Source of the DNA: Cervus elaphus
Taxonomy: Eukaryota > Chordata > Mammalia > Artiodactyla > Cervidae
Direction: 5' to 3'
Assembly: GCF_910594005.1 (NCBI RefSeq)
Contig: NC_057825.1
Coordinates: 49,817,037-49,881,036, forward strand
Length of the DNA stretch: 64,000 bases
Positions 23,186 to 35,454 of this stretch are shown here, piece by piece (position 1 is the first letter of the stretch; each line of letters begins with the position of its first letter). The position numbers were made by a program, and so were the translations under genes. The notes beneath the pieces were generated by a model. It was not told the DNA's origin. It saw nothing but the letters and a program-made list of their open reading frames with translations, and ran no database searches.

Positions 23186-23515
23186 TTTATTTTATTTTAA
23201 AAATCAACCCTGGAGACTTCCTGCTTATAGAAGTGTATGTGTATTATCATTATCGCGGATGCTAAACTTCACTTAAGAACAGTTTTAGGAGATAACTTAT
23301 TCATTCACAGGGTGACATGGGCACAGCCATTGTCAAATGTCACCCCTTTTTTAGGGTGACACAGAATATTTGAAAACAGGGGTCGTCCATCCCATGCCTC
23401 CTCTTAAGGATCCCTTTTTATTTCTTATTGCCTAGTCAGTTTAATTTCACAATCATGGGTGAATTATCATGGGTCTGTGTCTTTAAGGAGGGACATTTTA
23501 GGCATTATTTATCAA

Positions 23516-23670
23516 AATAATAAAATAATAATACTGCTTTTTTGAATGCTGACCAGGTCAGAGGCTGAATGACGAATTTTTAATATATTATCTGACATTT
23601 TCCTTCATGCAGTATTGTTAGGGGGATACAATCATCTTCATGTTATAAATGAAACACTAGATGCTTCTCT
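23516..23670 (-). repeat. probable MIR SINE fragment, antisense
   Basis: 'aataataatactgctttttt', 'attatctgacattttcc' and 'catcttcatgttataaatg' follow the antisense MIR order from its tail. Very diverged. Confidence 0.4.
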
Positions 23671-24732
23671 AAGTTTGGTCTGACTCCTGCATTTTTGAGC
23701 TTTTGTCTGATGGTGCAATGCCCCTCTACAATGACATTCCCAGGCACTGACTCACACGTTCAGATATTAATAATTACTCTTCATGGTAGAAACACAGACA
23801 GAAGCTGATGCTCGACTTTGCTGGTGGCTCTTTTTGTCCACGGATGTGAACCCAAGTTTTGCCTTTGGCGCTGATTATCCACGAGTGTTGCCTGGGTGCT
23901 CATCACAGGCATGCGGCAGCCTTACCCGCTCTCAGCTCTTCCACCGTGGTTCTGCTTCACTGGACCCCAGATGTGGACAGGGTTGATTGATGAAGAAGCA
24001 GAATAAAGATGACATTTGTGACTTGTCTGAGAGACCCAGGAAAAACTTGAATGTTTGGCAGTTTACCAATGTATAAAGACAAAATCCCAAAGTTACAGCA
24101 TGTATTTCAAGCCTCTAGTGGAAGAAGAACTACATTCTTTATTAAATTATTAAGTTCTTGTGTGGCCTGGACACTGGAATCTTGAAAAGTTTGGAGGAAA
24201 GGAAGTTACCTGGGAAGAATTGTCTCCCAAAATATGCTCTTTGATATGTATCTGTTGCCTCAGTGGTTAGTACACAGAGCATCATGGGTTTGCATTGCAA
24301 GTAGGTTGAGCTGTTTTTCTATCAAGACTGAAGGCTAGTCTTTCCATGAATGAACACAGTCAGGACCAGTCTTCAGTAAGATGGTGTCATTTATAAGGTT
24401 GGCCGTCATGTCCCTCAGGTCTTACTCCAGTGGGTCCTTCATCCTTTTAACTTGCCTTTGAGGTGTTGCCTCATGCATGATGTCACAAAAAACTGATTCC
24501 CAAGCCTGTTGGTGAGGACTCATTACAAGGGACTCCTCACTGACAGAGCCACTGTTCACTGCGTGTCAGTGACCTTTAGGAGAAAGGAACACATAAAAGA
24601 AAAAAAAAAAATGAGGGTAATGTTGCTCAAGGCCAGAGCAGTATTGAAGACAAAGAGTAGACTGTTTAGATTATGTCACTATTTAGTATATTTGTACTGC
24701 TTCGTCACTTGTGATTGGGCTAGCCCTGCATA
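23671..24732. other. unique sequence, nothing recognised
   Basis: Contains an A-rich run at 24597-24612. Open frames at 23783-23986 and 24509-25015 have no recognisable product; the latter runs into two SINEs. Confidence 0.45.
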
Positions 24733-24917
24733 TCTTTGTGACCACGTGGACTATAGCCCACGAGGCTCCTCTGTCCATTCTTGCCTTCTCCGGGCAAGAA
24801 TACTGGAGTGGGTAGCCATTCCCTTCTCCAAGGGATCTTACCAACCCAGGGATCAAATCCAGGTCTCCTGCATTGCAGGCAGATTCTTTTATCATCTAAG
24901 CCACCTGGGAAGCCCAC
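24733..24917 (-). repeat. Bov-tA SINE, antisense
   Basis: 'gtgaccacgtggactatagc' to 'taagccacctgggaagccc'. The first part of the BovB-like body is degraded. Confidence 0.88.
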
Positions 24918-24950
24918 ATGGTACTTTATTTTCCTCCTATTCTTTCTCAT

Positions 24951-25175
24951 TGTTGTTGTTGTTGTTTTTAAGTTGCCCAGTCATATCCAACTCTTTGCAA
25001 CCCCATGGACCATAGCCCATGTACTAGGCTCTTCTGTCTATGGAATTTTCCAGGCAAGAATCCTGGTGTAGGTTTCCATTTTCTTCTCCAGGGGATCTTC
25101 CCAACCCAGGGATTGAACCTATATCTCCTGAATTTTCAGGCAGATTCTTTACCACTCAGCCACCAGGGAAACTCC
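24951..25175 (-). repeat. Bov-tA SINE, antisense
   Basis: A GTT trinucleotide tail, then 'gcccagtcatatccaactc' to 'cagccaccagggaaactcc'. Near-identical attctttctcatt (about 24938-24950) and attccttctcatt (25176-25188) flank it. It lies in the same orientation as the previous copy, only about 35 bases away. Confidence 0.92.
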
Positions 25176-25188
25176 ATTCCTTCTCATT

Positions 25189-26182
25189 ATGTAACAGCAA
25201 ATCTAAACCCCTGAGTTTCATGTTAGTCATTTTTGTCTGTGTCCTCATGTTTTAAATGCAAATGTTCAGCCCTGTTTTCTGAGAGTAGGTGGACATTACT
25301 TATGCCATGCTAAAGGAATTCCAGGTATAGTTGCTGGGAAAGGATAATTTTTTAAAAAATAGCTTCCTGTTTTCTTAAACAAATGGATTTTTCTGTGTCA
25401 GTTATAAGAGGAATCAGATGGCTGAGGATGTATGATGGGTATTGGGGATGTTTTTGCATCCATTCTCATATCCTTGTGCCCCTAGTTAGGTGTAGGAACC
25501 CAGGTATAAGCCTGTCAGTTTGTGGCATTCATCAGTTTCTGATCACAAGGAATAATTCATGAATGAGTTCTAATTTGAAAAAGCACATGTAGAAGGGAAG
25601 GTTTTGGGGGACTTCAGGTAAATTGTACTCTCTCTTAGGAGAATGTCTCAGGAAAAGACATCTTCTCTTTTTCTAGATGTTGTACTGTGTGGTTACCAGG
25701 CTTGAAACCACTGCATCAGCTGTTTTCTTATTAGACTGAAGAAAAAGCTCACACATGGAGACAGCAGAGAATTTCAGGGAGCCCCTTGTTAGAGTTTATT
25801 TCTAAAGCCTGCCTTGCCTCTGTATGTCCAATTCTGTGAGTCAATAAAAACGTTCTTATATTAATACCTCATGTCAGGTTGAATTGGACTTTTTCTTACC
25901 TTTAGCCAAATTCCTCTCTGCTAACACAGTGTGGAAGTAGGCATGGAACCAGCGTGGCTCTTGTGTTTGGATCTACTTTGAGCATCCAGCTGATTCATGG
26001 TCATTCAAGAGTATGACCTGTGTGACCCTCCATGGTGGGGCAGCATCTGTACATATGCAGCCTATAGCATCCTCCCACCGACCCAGCCCATTCCTCCTTC
26101 TTAGCAAGTCCATCCTGCCCAGTCTTGCATGCACTGCTTGTGGTATATGAAACCCCTTCCTCTTCCCTGCTCTCCTCTCTCA
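25189..26182. other. unique sequence, nothing recognised
   Basis: No repeat family or gene recognised. Confidence 0.45.
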
Positions 26183-26417
26183 CGTGCGTGCATGCATGCC
26201 CTATCACTTGAGGCATGTCTGACTTTTTGTGATCCTATGGACCACGGTGGCCTGCCACACTCCTCTGTCCTTGGGATTCTCCAGGCAAGAATACCGGAGT
26301 GGGTTGCCACACCCTCCTCCAGGAGGTCTTCCCAACCCAGGAATTGAACCCGTGTTTCCTGCATCTCCTGCAATGCAGGCGGATTCTTTACCCATTGAAC
26401 CACTAGGGAAGACCCCT
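26183..26417 (-). repeat. Bov-tA SINE, antisense
   Basis: 'catgccctatcacttgaggc' to 'gaaccactagggaagacccc'. The tRNA-like head carries an internal 'ctcctgca' duplication. Confidence 0.9.
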
Positions 26418-27942
26418 GCGTCTCTCATACCCAATCCTAATTGGGCTATAGAGGTGAGTGGCTGACTCAGAAGTAAACTGGGCTGAGCAATCAGATTTTT
26501 CTTTCTTGTGAACCTAATACAAAATTGTTGTTTCAGAGTATTTTAACTAGAAGCCTGGATGGATTGCAAATGTGGAGTGGCTATTTTTGTGCCATGTGTT
26601 TAACAAAGTAAAGAAAGCTGGCTGATGGAAGCCAAGTAGGGAAGAAACAGACCTGAAGAGAAGTATCCCGGGGAGATAGGCTTTTCGCTGCCTGGTTCAG
26701 GCCTACATGAGGCCTGGCCCCAGCTTCCTGCCTGGAAGGCGTCTATTTCCTGTGACTAAAGAACCTTGGCTGAGACAGGAAGGGGTTTTTTCACCTTAGT
26801 TTATAGATGACACAACCAAAGAAGAGAAAGGTTAACTAAAAAGCTGATTTGTAGCAAACTGGAAATCAGCCTGAATTCCCTAACTTTATAACTTTACTTT
26901 TCACATTTCACTTGGTGGCTAGGTGTCCAAGGAAGACCGATTCATCCACTTTACTCCTAAACCATTCTGTGACCATTGCCCATCCTATATTAGGGAAAAA
27001 AGAATTATTGTTCAGCTGCTTTGTAACAAAAAGCAGCTGAGCAATAATCGAATGGATTACATACTGCCAGACTGGAAACTCAATAGTAAACTTGGTAACA
27101 ATCACTATAAGTTTGTTTACTTACACTGATACACAAGGGTAGCTTCTTTAAATTCCTGAGGACTAGCCAGCCTTGGAAGTGTTACAACAATTATTAATTG
27201 TCTCTAAATAAATGCATGCCACTCTGCACACAGGGCCACTCCTCTGTAGAGTTGCCCATGTGAGAAGCAGCCCGCTGTAGAGTGGCAGCTGCCCCTGGGA
27301 ATGTCTGCGGCTATGAATTTTCATCTGAGACTCATGAGAAACCAGCGCTTATTTTGTCTGTCATGGCATTTTAATATTTCTGGCCTGTCTCTTCTAGCCA
27401 AGAAACATCTAGATCTCCTGTCTTACCTCAGTGCAGCTGCCCTGGGGAATAACTTCACTTCATTTTTGCAATGACCACCCCCCATCAGTCCCCCAAATTA
27501 ATTTTACCATATGACACATAGCCTCCAAATTTAATGAAAATCCACTCAGCCATTATCCGTATATGACAGACAGACTGAAACTTAATTATATTGACATGAT
27601 TGGAGCTAATGCTATCATATTTTGCTAGGAAAGCCATCTCTTTAGGAGGGATTACAATTAGCAGTCAGATTTGGAAAAAGCAGCCGTGGAGAGATATCTG
27701 TGCAGCTAAATGACATCCATGCCTTCAGGACACCCATCTGGCTAGGGATTGAATGTGGTCCACATTCATCCAGGTAATCACAATTAGACTTTGGTTTATG
27801 ACCTTGAAGAAGTATTTGATTGCATGTTAGGGCAAGAAGAGACTTCTATTAATATTTAGTGTTATTCTTGTAGGAGGCTACATCAAGTCCTTTCGGTCTT
27901 TGAAGCTGCTCTAGAAATGATAATGTAACATTTGTTTCATGG
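26418..27942. other. repeat-poor block, candidate conserved non-coding sequence
   Basis: About 1.5 kb without any repeat I recognise, flanked by SINEs. Several TAAT/ATTA homeodomain-type cores cluster at about 27500-27800 ('aaattaattttacc', 'cttaattatattgac', 'attacaattagcag', 'atcacaattagac'). No coding frame is convincing. Regulatory function is inference; conservation cannot be judged from one genome. Confidence 0.35.
27004..27048 (+). repeat. 19-bp inverted repeat (hairpin)
   Basis: Arms 27004-27022 (attattgttcagctgcttt) and 27030-27048 pair over 19 positions around a 7-base loop. The only non-Watson-Crick pair is a G.U on the plus-strand RNA. The stem contains a CAGCTG E-box on each arm. 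It is too short for a typical pre-miRNA stem of about 30 bp or more. Confidence 0.7.
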
Positions 27943-28150
27943 CGGTGGTGGTGTTTAGTCACTGTGTCATATCTGACTCTTTCGTGGCCCCTTAGCCTGC
28001 CAGGCTTCTCTGTCCATGGGATTTCCCAGGCAAGATTACTAGAGTGAATTGTCATTTCCTTCTCCAGGGAATCTTCCTGACCTAGGGACTGAATCACAGT
28101 CTCCTATATTACAGGTGGATTTTTTAATCATTGAGCCTCTTGGGAAGCCC
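27943..28150 (-). repeat. Bov-tA SINE, antisense
   Basis: 'gtttagtcactgtgtcatatc' region to 'gagcctcttgggaagccc'. ttgtttcatgg at 27932-27942 and 28151-28161 is an 11-bp target duplication. Confidence 0.93.
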
Positions 28151-28161
28151 TTGTTTCATGG

Positions 28162-28697
28162 TACCACCACCTTAAATAAGTGGTTTTTTTATGACCTTGC
28201 TCCATCCTCATGCCCAAGAATATGAAAAGTCTGACTATGCTTTAAATAAACATTACATGTAGAAGAAGCATAAATAGCAAAAGGCATTAGTTTTCTGCAT
28301 CATTTTTCTTCTTCTCACCTCCAACCTTTCTCTTTGTGCTTACAGAAGAAATACTTCAGTCAACATATCACTAATCTATCTTATGCTTTTGTAATATTCT
28401 GGGAAGGGTTCTTTCTTTTGCTGATGACCTGTCAAAGTCAAAAGTAGGGATCATGTCATTTTGGTACTTGTGTTGGCCTAACTGATCGGGTCCTGTGGAA
28501 GAGATGACTGTTGCTGATGGCTCAGACAAGAGCGTGAGGAAGGAACAGTAGGAGATGTAGTGAGGACTGCAGCCATGGCTAGAGGCGCAGGGCCGTGTAT
28601 CTGGACCATGGTGGAAATAATGGGGATGAGAGAACACAACATAGTAATGGAGAGTATTATGAAAATAGAGAAAATGGATACTATAGTATTTCTTCTA
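28162..28697. other. unique sequence, nothing recognised
   Basis: Overlapping short open frames on both strands at 28371-28732 have no recognisable family. Confidence 0.45.
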
Positions 28698-28905
28698 ATC
28701 CAGGAGTTTGATAATTTTTTTTTTCTCTGCAAAGGGCCAGATAGTGAATAGTCTTAGCTTTGTGGGCCAGACTTGTCACAACTGCTCCACTCTATAAAGC
28801 AACCATGGACAAAAGTACAAGAATGGGTGAGGTTGTGTTCCAGTAAAAATGTACTTTAAAAAATGGTAACTTATTTGGCCTGAGGTCCATTTAGTGACTT
28901 GTTTA
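28698..28905 (+). repeat. MER20-like hAT DNA transposon relic
   Basis: 'tctgcaaagggccagatagt', 'gctttgtgggccagac', 'gtcacaactgctccactct', 'ggttgtgttccagtaaaaa' and 'tatttggcctgaggtcc' match the order of this non-autonomous element. It has no coding capacity, and the terminal inverted repeats are eroded. Confidence 0.7.
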
Positions 28906-30452
28906 TAACATCTGTTGTTAAAAGTAAGCATTAATTTGTTGGTATGTGGTATATCTGGTTCCAAGCTCCACTCTTAGATTTATGAAAATTCAGAACACAC
29001 TTGAGATTCTAAAGATTATTAACTCCCTTGTAAGTTTAGCAATATTTTTCAAAGCTCTTTTGTGCTATTATTTTAATATTATTGTAAATGTCCAAATCTG
29101 CACACATGAAAGCAGATTTGTTTGGTACATAGAGTTACGCTCAGCACACATTTCTCCTGTGGAAAAGGGGTTTTAATAATTAGTACTGGGACCTTAAACC
29201 CTGAAAAACACAATGTAGTTCTGTGTCAGCAGAGAGCCCGACACTAACCATTTTAGGAGATTTTTCAAAGTGTTAGTTTTAGGGCTAATATCTGCTCTTG
29301 AGGAACTGTTGATCACTGGCAACAGTGGAAGCCAGCCAAAGTCAAGGGTGAAGCCATGTGGCCAATGAGTGGAGCAGACACAACAGCAGATCGCTACTGG
29401 CTAATTGGCGAGTCCTTTTGCTGTAAGCAGCAGAGACTCACTCAGGTGAACTCAGTTTAATGTAGGTTTATTGTTAAGATTGGGATCACTGCTGTTTGCC
29501 TGAACCCCTGAGACAGAACAGAGAAGGACCCCTCAGGGGAGACCTAGAACCACAGCCCCCTGTGGAATCAAGGCTCCTGTGTGGTAGGGCTGCCATTCAC
29601 CTGTCCTGTCCCTAGAGTTGCAACATTAGTGCAAATCAGTTCCTTCCTGTGTCTCTGCTTCTACTGTCATTGCTAATTAACAAATTATCTTTATGTATAT
29701 TGCTTTCATATCCCAAAGCAGTTGATTTTAGTGGTCAAAGCAGTGATGTATCACAGTGCAGGAGGTGGGTAGCCTCTTCTGCAGTCATACTGCTATTCAT
29801 CTTTTATTTCCATCTTGTATCTTCTTAATCCTTACTGCTTTTTAGTCCTCTCTGTCCTCCCAGCAAATGAAAACTCAGTCAGTTGGCCACACTTGATTGC
29901 AAGAGATGCTGGGAAATGTAACCTACCTGTGTGTTCAGGAGGAAAGGGGAATGGCTTAGTCTCTAAAGAAATAGGAAACAAGGTTCTAGGTTATTGTCTC
30001 TCTTTTTGCAAGTGCCCTGAACTTGCTTGCATTTGTCTATCAAAGAGCTTGAGTTTGTCAGATCACTAGGAAAAACAAAATCATTTTCTCGGGCTCATTC
30101 CTAAAAATGAAAAATTTGTTACTCATCAGAGATAGAGAATCCAAAATGATAGAATTCTCCTATTAAATGTGAGCTGGCACCTATTTGTATATTCTGAAAA
30201 ATTTATTGCTACACAGAGAGAAGGCATTTTTTCCTACATTTCTGTTTTGAGAGAACAGCAAGAGTATATAGAAAAAAAGGCACAGTGTGCTTTTGTGTCC
30301 TCCCAACAGCTAATACTAACCTGGATTTTCACAGATCCCATCCCACTGTCAGGCCATGGAGCCTAATCCTTGAATCAGAAAACATGACCTCAGAGGTGTG
30401 AGTTCTGAATAAGTATCTTACAAGAGAATGACTGTCCTCTATGGTTGAGACG
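28906..30452. other. mostly unique sequence
   Basis: At about 29420-29475 ('agcagagactcactcagg' to 'gtaggtttattg') there is faint similarity to an old DNA-transposon type repeat, not named with confidence. No gene recognised. Confidence 0.4.
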
Positions 30453-30665
30453 GGGCTCCCTAGCGGCTCAGACAGTAAAGAACATGCCTGCAATGCGGAG
30501 ACTAAGGTTCGATCCTTGGGTTGGAAAGATCCCCTGGAGAAGGGAATGGCTCCCCACTCCAGTATTCTTGCCTGGAGAATTCTATGGACAGAGGAGCCTG
30601 GCGGGCTACAGTCCATGGGGGTCACAGAGTCATACATGACTCAGCAACTAACACTTTCACTTCAC
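30453..30665 (+). repeat. Bov-tA SINE, sense
   Basis: 'gggctccctagcggctcag' head, B box 'ggttcgatcc', body, and 3' end 'caactaacactttcac'. The flanks atggttgagacg (30441-30452) and atggttgaggcg (30666-30677) are a 12-bp target duplication with one later change. Confidence 0.95.
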
Positions 30666-30677
30666 ATGGTTGAGGCG

Positions 30678-30765
30678 CGAGTTTGGAGACTTTGATCCCA
30701 GCCTTGCTATTATCCAGCTTGATGACCTTGGAAACATGACTTCATGTCTACATTTTTTGCTGACA
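30678..30765 (+). repeat. MIR fragment, sense
   Basis: 'ggagactttgatcccagcc', then 'agcttgatgaccttggaaac' resemble the MIR head-core junction. The Bov-tA just upstream appears to have inserted at its edge. Confidence 0.45.
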
Positions 30766-32273
30766 AGTTGAGTGTGTGACTGTTTAAAATACATCATTTT
30801 AGAGAAACCTCAAGGCTGGCTGTTGTGTTTTCTCAGCGGTGGTGCTGGTGATACTAGTGTGAGAGGTTAAGCAGTCCCTTTTGGTGTTGTCCTGGTCCAC
30901 TCCAAATTAGGCCTGCTCTTCAGATGGAAGTTTCCTCAGGGGTCAAGTGAGACTGGGTAGACTTTGTACCTGTATAGCACAACCCTGGGCAGGAAGGTTT
31001 TCAATAGCACCTCTAACTGCAATGCCCTAAGGTTCTGTGTTGATTTATCATAAGGATGAGTTCTCAGAATGCTGTCCTGAATATGGAGCTGGAGATTGGG
31101 AAATGAAGTAAGAAAAAGGGGTAGTGTTATGAAGATTCTATATTCTATATCTGGGAAAAATGGTAGTGACTTCAGGTGGTCCTTGACCTGCCTCTTGTTT
31201 AGGGCTGTCTCACCCTTCTCTCTAGGAGCCTGTGCTGGGTATCCATCACTGGCAACTTTTCTGGAGCCAGTGTCTTCTCTTTGACATTTCTTTTTCTTGC
31301 ATCCCTCTAGATACTCCCCTGGTCTTTTCGAACTACATCGAGGTGTCTATGCCTTTCAAGGACATAGGACTTCTAGTGAGTGTATCCTCATCTGGAGAAA
31401 GGTGCTATGACTCTTTCTGTGGTATAATAGTGCATTCTCCAAAGGAGCCTCTGGAAACAAATTTTCATTCTTGACTGTGTGACCTCTTGGAGTTGCTTTA
31501 CTCAAGACTGTTTGAGGCCCCAGAGCAAGGGATAATGGTCACATGCCAGATCAGGAGGGGGGCTAACAGAGATTTGAGCAGTCAAGGCGCAATAAACACT
31601 TCCCGTACAAAAGTCTCCCACTCCGCAGTTGCAGAGAGCTGGTCTTGACGGAGAGTTGCAGCATCCCCAGAACTTAATTGATGTAAGAAATAGCATTACA
31701 AGGAATTAATTAGAAGCCCTCGAGTCTTGATAAGCCTTTGTTACAGGCTTCTGTGCCTTTTCCTCATGACGCTGGGGAAAAGATTGAGGAAGGAAAACAT
31801 GAAGGATGTTTTACAGACAGATGTTAAAGAGTCTTTGTAGGCAGTATTAGTAGAGGGGCCTCTGCGTCATGACAGTCACTCAGGGAAAATGCCAAGACTC
31901 TCATGGGACCCAGGCTCTTGAGAAATAAGCACTCCCTAACAAGCCACTTGGTTTAGTTTTAAGAAAATGAGCCTCTTAATTTATATACCATGTCCAGGGA
32001 CTGGCATCTGAGTTAAGAAGTATTACACTCTGGAAATAGAGAGATGGAATGGGGGAAGGAACACAGTCACCAGGCTAAGTTAAGCTCGCCACAAGGCAAG
32101 AAACCAGCAGAAACATTCAATTCAAAATCTCCAAGACCCACTCAGTGGAATTTGTGCCTCAGGGATGAATCCCAACACTTAGCACCAGCCAACTAGTGGC
32201 AGAAGGAACAACATGGTGATTTATGGGTGCTGTGTCCTGGGAGTCTTAATAGTCCTTATTCACAACAGAAGAT
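30766..32273. other. unique sequence, nothing recognised
   Basis: No repeat family, RNA gene or coding signature recognised across this 1.5 kb. Confidence 0.4.
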
Positions 32274-32498
32274 GATAAGAGCCGACTCACTGGAAAAGAA
32301 CCTGATGCTGGGAAAGATTGAGAGCAAGAGGAGAAGGGGACGACAGAGGATGAGATGGTTGGATGGTATCATCAACACAATGGACATGAGTTTGAGCAAA
32401 CTCCGGGAGATAGTGAGGGACAGGGAAACCTGGCGTGCTGCAGTTTGTGAGGTCGCAAAGAGTCGGACAGGACTTGGAGACTGAACAGCAAAACAACA
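32274..32498 (+). repeat. BovB LINE 3' end, sense
   Basis: 'gccgactcactggaaaagaac' region through 'ggtatcatcaacacaatgg' to the terminus 'actgaacagcaaaacaac'. 5' truncated. It still encodes a short C-terminal stretch (RRRGRQRMRWLDG). Confidence 0.93.
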
Positions 32499-33600
32499 GA
32501 AGCTAATTTTTATAAAAATGTCTAAGAGGGAGCCTAAGATATTTTACATCAGAGGAAGATTTTTACCATGTTAGCAAAATAACTTTGCACTTAAAAATTC
32601 ATACATTTCAGGAGTAGACAATGTTGACAGTGAGCATAATTGATTACAGTAACTCCTATGTCTTCAATCCATGTATATATTCAGAGATTTCAATTACCAT
32701 ACTATATTTCAAGTGTCTGTACTGGATACAATTTTTCTGCTAAATCCTACTTTTGATATAACCTCATGCTGGGAAAATTATCCATGTGCTGAAAATAACT
32801 TTCAGCTAGGGAATGAAAGTTGGGTGACCACCCTGTTTAAAAACTGGGTGGTTGTCAGAAAATCAATTATTTATTGTGCAAAGATATTAAGGGGTGTCAT
32901 ATGTATAAATGTATTTCTAAAATTGAAGAAATGATGGACCTTCCTACATACCTTTCAGAAAGTATTGAAGGAACATAATAGTAAGTATTTCTTGAACACC
33001 CACAGTGAGCTGACTTGTGGCACATCCCAATGAGGTATATTGGAAAAGGATAAACAAAGTCCCTACCCAATCTGAAAGGGGCATCTAAGACACACATGAG
33101 ATAATGATCGACAATATAACTCATCAAATGGCCTTGACTTTAAGACACCTTACAGAATACACACAGTGCCTTGAACCCAAACCAGATTTGAGAGCGTATA
33201 TGCTGTCAGCGCTTGGCAGCTTCCTAGTAGCACTCTACTTTTCAGGATTTCCACTCTCAGAGCTCACCACTCCTGCCTCCCGCCCTCCCCACAGATGTGT
33301 ACACCACAACCCAACCCCTTCCCACATCGCTTGTTCAGCCTTTCTCTTGACTGTGGACCTGTACAATCTCTCTGGCTCAGATACCCCACTAACCTATATT
33401 CTTACTTATTCCATGTCCAGATCCTTATTCTTCATCCCTCCCCACACAACATAAGATCCCGTTAAAAAAAAAAAAATTCTTTTCCATATTAAATTCATGA
33501 TTTTACTTTTCTTGTTCACTCATCTTTAATACTAGTGTCTTAGTCCCATAGCGTAATTTATAGATGCCAGATGAGTGCACATGGGAATGCGTGATCATTA
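32499..33600. other. unique sequence, nothing recognised
   Basis: An A run at 33464-33476 has no element in front that I can name. The open frame of 116 codons at 33104-33454 has no family resemblance. Confidence 0.45.
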
Positions 33601-33652
33601 AAGGTTTCATATATATATGTATATCATATATCATATTTTATATATATAAGGG
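33601..33652. repeat. TA-rich simple repeat
   Basis: Imperfect (TA)n and ATATC repeats. Confidence 0.8.
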
Positions 33653-35204
33653 AAGATTCATTTATATAGGCTGATTTTACTGGGTTACTGATGCTCTGAG
33701 TTTACCTGATCATATGGCAATTGGAACTAGAAATGAGTCCCAAGAGTGGAGTCTAAAGTTGTTAACATTACTCTAGATTCCTGCTAGTTGTACTTCAAAA
33801 AACAAAACTACTTTAGAAAGATCTGCTGATCATTGTTAAAATATTTTAATGATCAAGTTCTGTTGGTTATTCAAGACTATTTTGTTCTAAGAGAGGCCAT
33901 TGATCTAGTAACCACCAACCAAAGATGCTAATCAGCCACTGAAATCCACAGCAAGTAAAATTATCATGCATCTTAAATTTCAGGAAGAATGAGAATATTT
34001 TAACAATATTGAGTGACAAAGGAAAAAGGAGTTGAAAGCTAAATCACCTTGAAGCTTCAGCTAACTCATTAGATTCTATGAATGTCATATAAGAGAGAAA
34101 AACAATATCAGGTACAGTTGAGACAGGAGACGGCTTTATGGCAGAAATCCATCAGACTCCTTTATTCTGGGACAAAATTCTGAACTTGAGAACTGAGTAT
34201 TTTCTCTCATGGACGTTGGGTTTAAAGGCTATTGTGGCCAAGGATGTTCTCTGTAGCAAAAGTCTTGCTGTTTGCACAACCTGCAGATGATCCAAAGCCC
34301 AGAGTTATAATTAAGGACCTTGTTACACCATAAAAGATTTTCAAATTTTAATCTATGACAACCCACACAGCACTCAGGGCTTAAATACTTTATTGACCAG
34401 CCTGGCAGGCTGACTCCTCTGTTGGAGCTGGGAGAGCCTTGCTCCAATTTATCTCTCCCACACTATGTATTTGTAGTCATAAATCTTTTGCTAGGCTCTT
34501 TGAACATTAAAAATAGCCCAGCATTGCTGGCTTTTCTTCTGGTGCCACGAGAGCCAAATCAAAGGTGCCAGCCTCCTGTGGTCTTGCCATGGAGTGCTGT
34601 GCGGGGAGCGTTTACATCTGTCTGGCTCTCCCTGTCCCAGTGTCGAGTCAAACGACAGTATTTCCCATTCAGAGTCTGCTCCCTGATCTGGATTTTGGAG
34701 CTGAGCATCAGCCTGGGCCCAGCTGGTCCTTGGCCAGGCTGCATCTGCCCCCTTCTCTTAATGATGGCTTTGGGTGGGTGCATCTTCTTTGTTCTGCAGG
34801 GATGCCACTAGAAGGAGCAGAATCACTGCTGCCACTAAAGCCCAGCCACTGGGCTTCCACTTGGACCACAGAGAGAGAGAGAGAGGCAGAGCAAGCAGCA
34901 AAGCACAGGGAATAGTTTCTGAAGGTACAAGGGAGAAATAGCTCCAATATAGGCCCCAAAGCAGAGCAGAATTCCGCTATAAGCTAGAGAGAACCCACAG
35001 TATGAGTCGGCTTATTTAGAGAAACATTGAACAGTGCCTTTCAATGGAACATTATTTTATAAATCATCTTCTCACATGAGACTGTGGTTTGGTTTTGACT
35101 TTTATCTCAGTGGTGAGGAGAAAAAAGCTTTATAGGAGTCATCCATCCTACAGAAACTATGGGGGCATTTCTCTGTCTCTTCTATTTTATTCTAAGTCCT
35201 TTCT
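33653..35204. other. unique sequence
   Basis: Slightly more GC-rich around 34420-34960, with three overlapping open frames on both strands (34422-34811, 34565-34915, 34708-34959). None shows a domain or a plausible gene structure. A (GA)n run lies at 34871-34886. Confidence 0.4.
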
Positions 35205-35454
35205 CTGATCTTTTACAAAACCAGCTTCACTGAGGCATAACTGACATTCAGTAAACTGCACATATATACGGTGTACAATTTGCTAAGTTTTTTTTTTCTT
35301 TTTTGTTATTCATCCATGAAGCCATCACTACAATCAAGATAATGAGTATATCCATTACCCCTTACAGCTTCCTCTGCCTTTTGTACTCCCTCCTTCCCAC
35401 CCTTCCCCATCCCACTCCCATCACCAGGCAACCACTGGTCTGTTTTCTTTTTGT
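35205..35454 (-). repeat. ancient L1M 3' UTR, antisense (left arm of inverted duplication)
   Basis: 'actgaggcataactgacat', 'catcactacaatcaagataat' and 'caggcaaccactggtctg' are antisense L1M 3' UTR. Positions 35380-35442 are the reverse complement of 36411-36473 with only 2 differences in 63 by my count. Confidence 0.75.

Noticed and set aside
24509..25015. 168-codon open frame
   Set aside because: The second half translates two antisense Bov-tA copies and the first half has no family resemblance.
27004..27048. microRNA precursor
   Set aside because: A stem of 19 bp with a 7-base loop is shorter than usual pre-miRNAs and there is no evidence of transcription; kept only as a structural observation.
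34422..34959. Overlapping 129-, 116- and 83-codon frames in a slightly GC-richer patch
   Set aside because: Frames on both strands overlap, with no domain, no splice-site context that convinces and no similarity I recognise; treated as chance.
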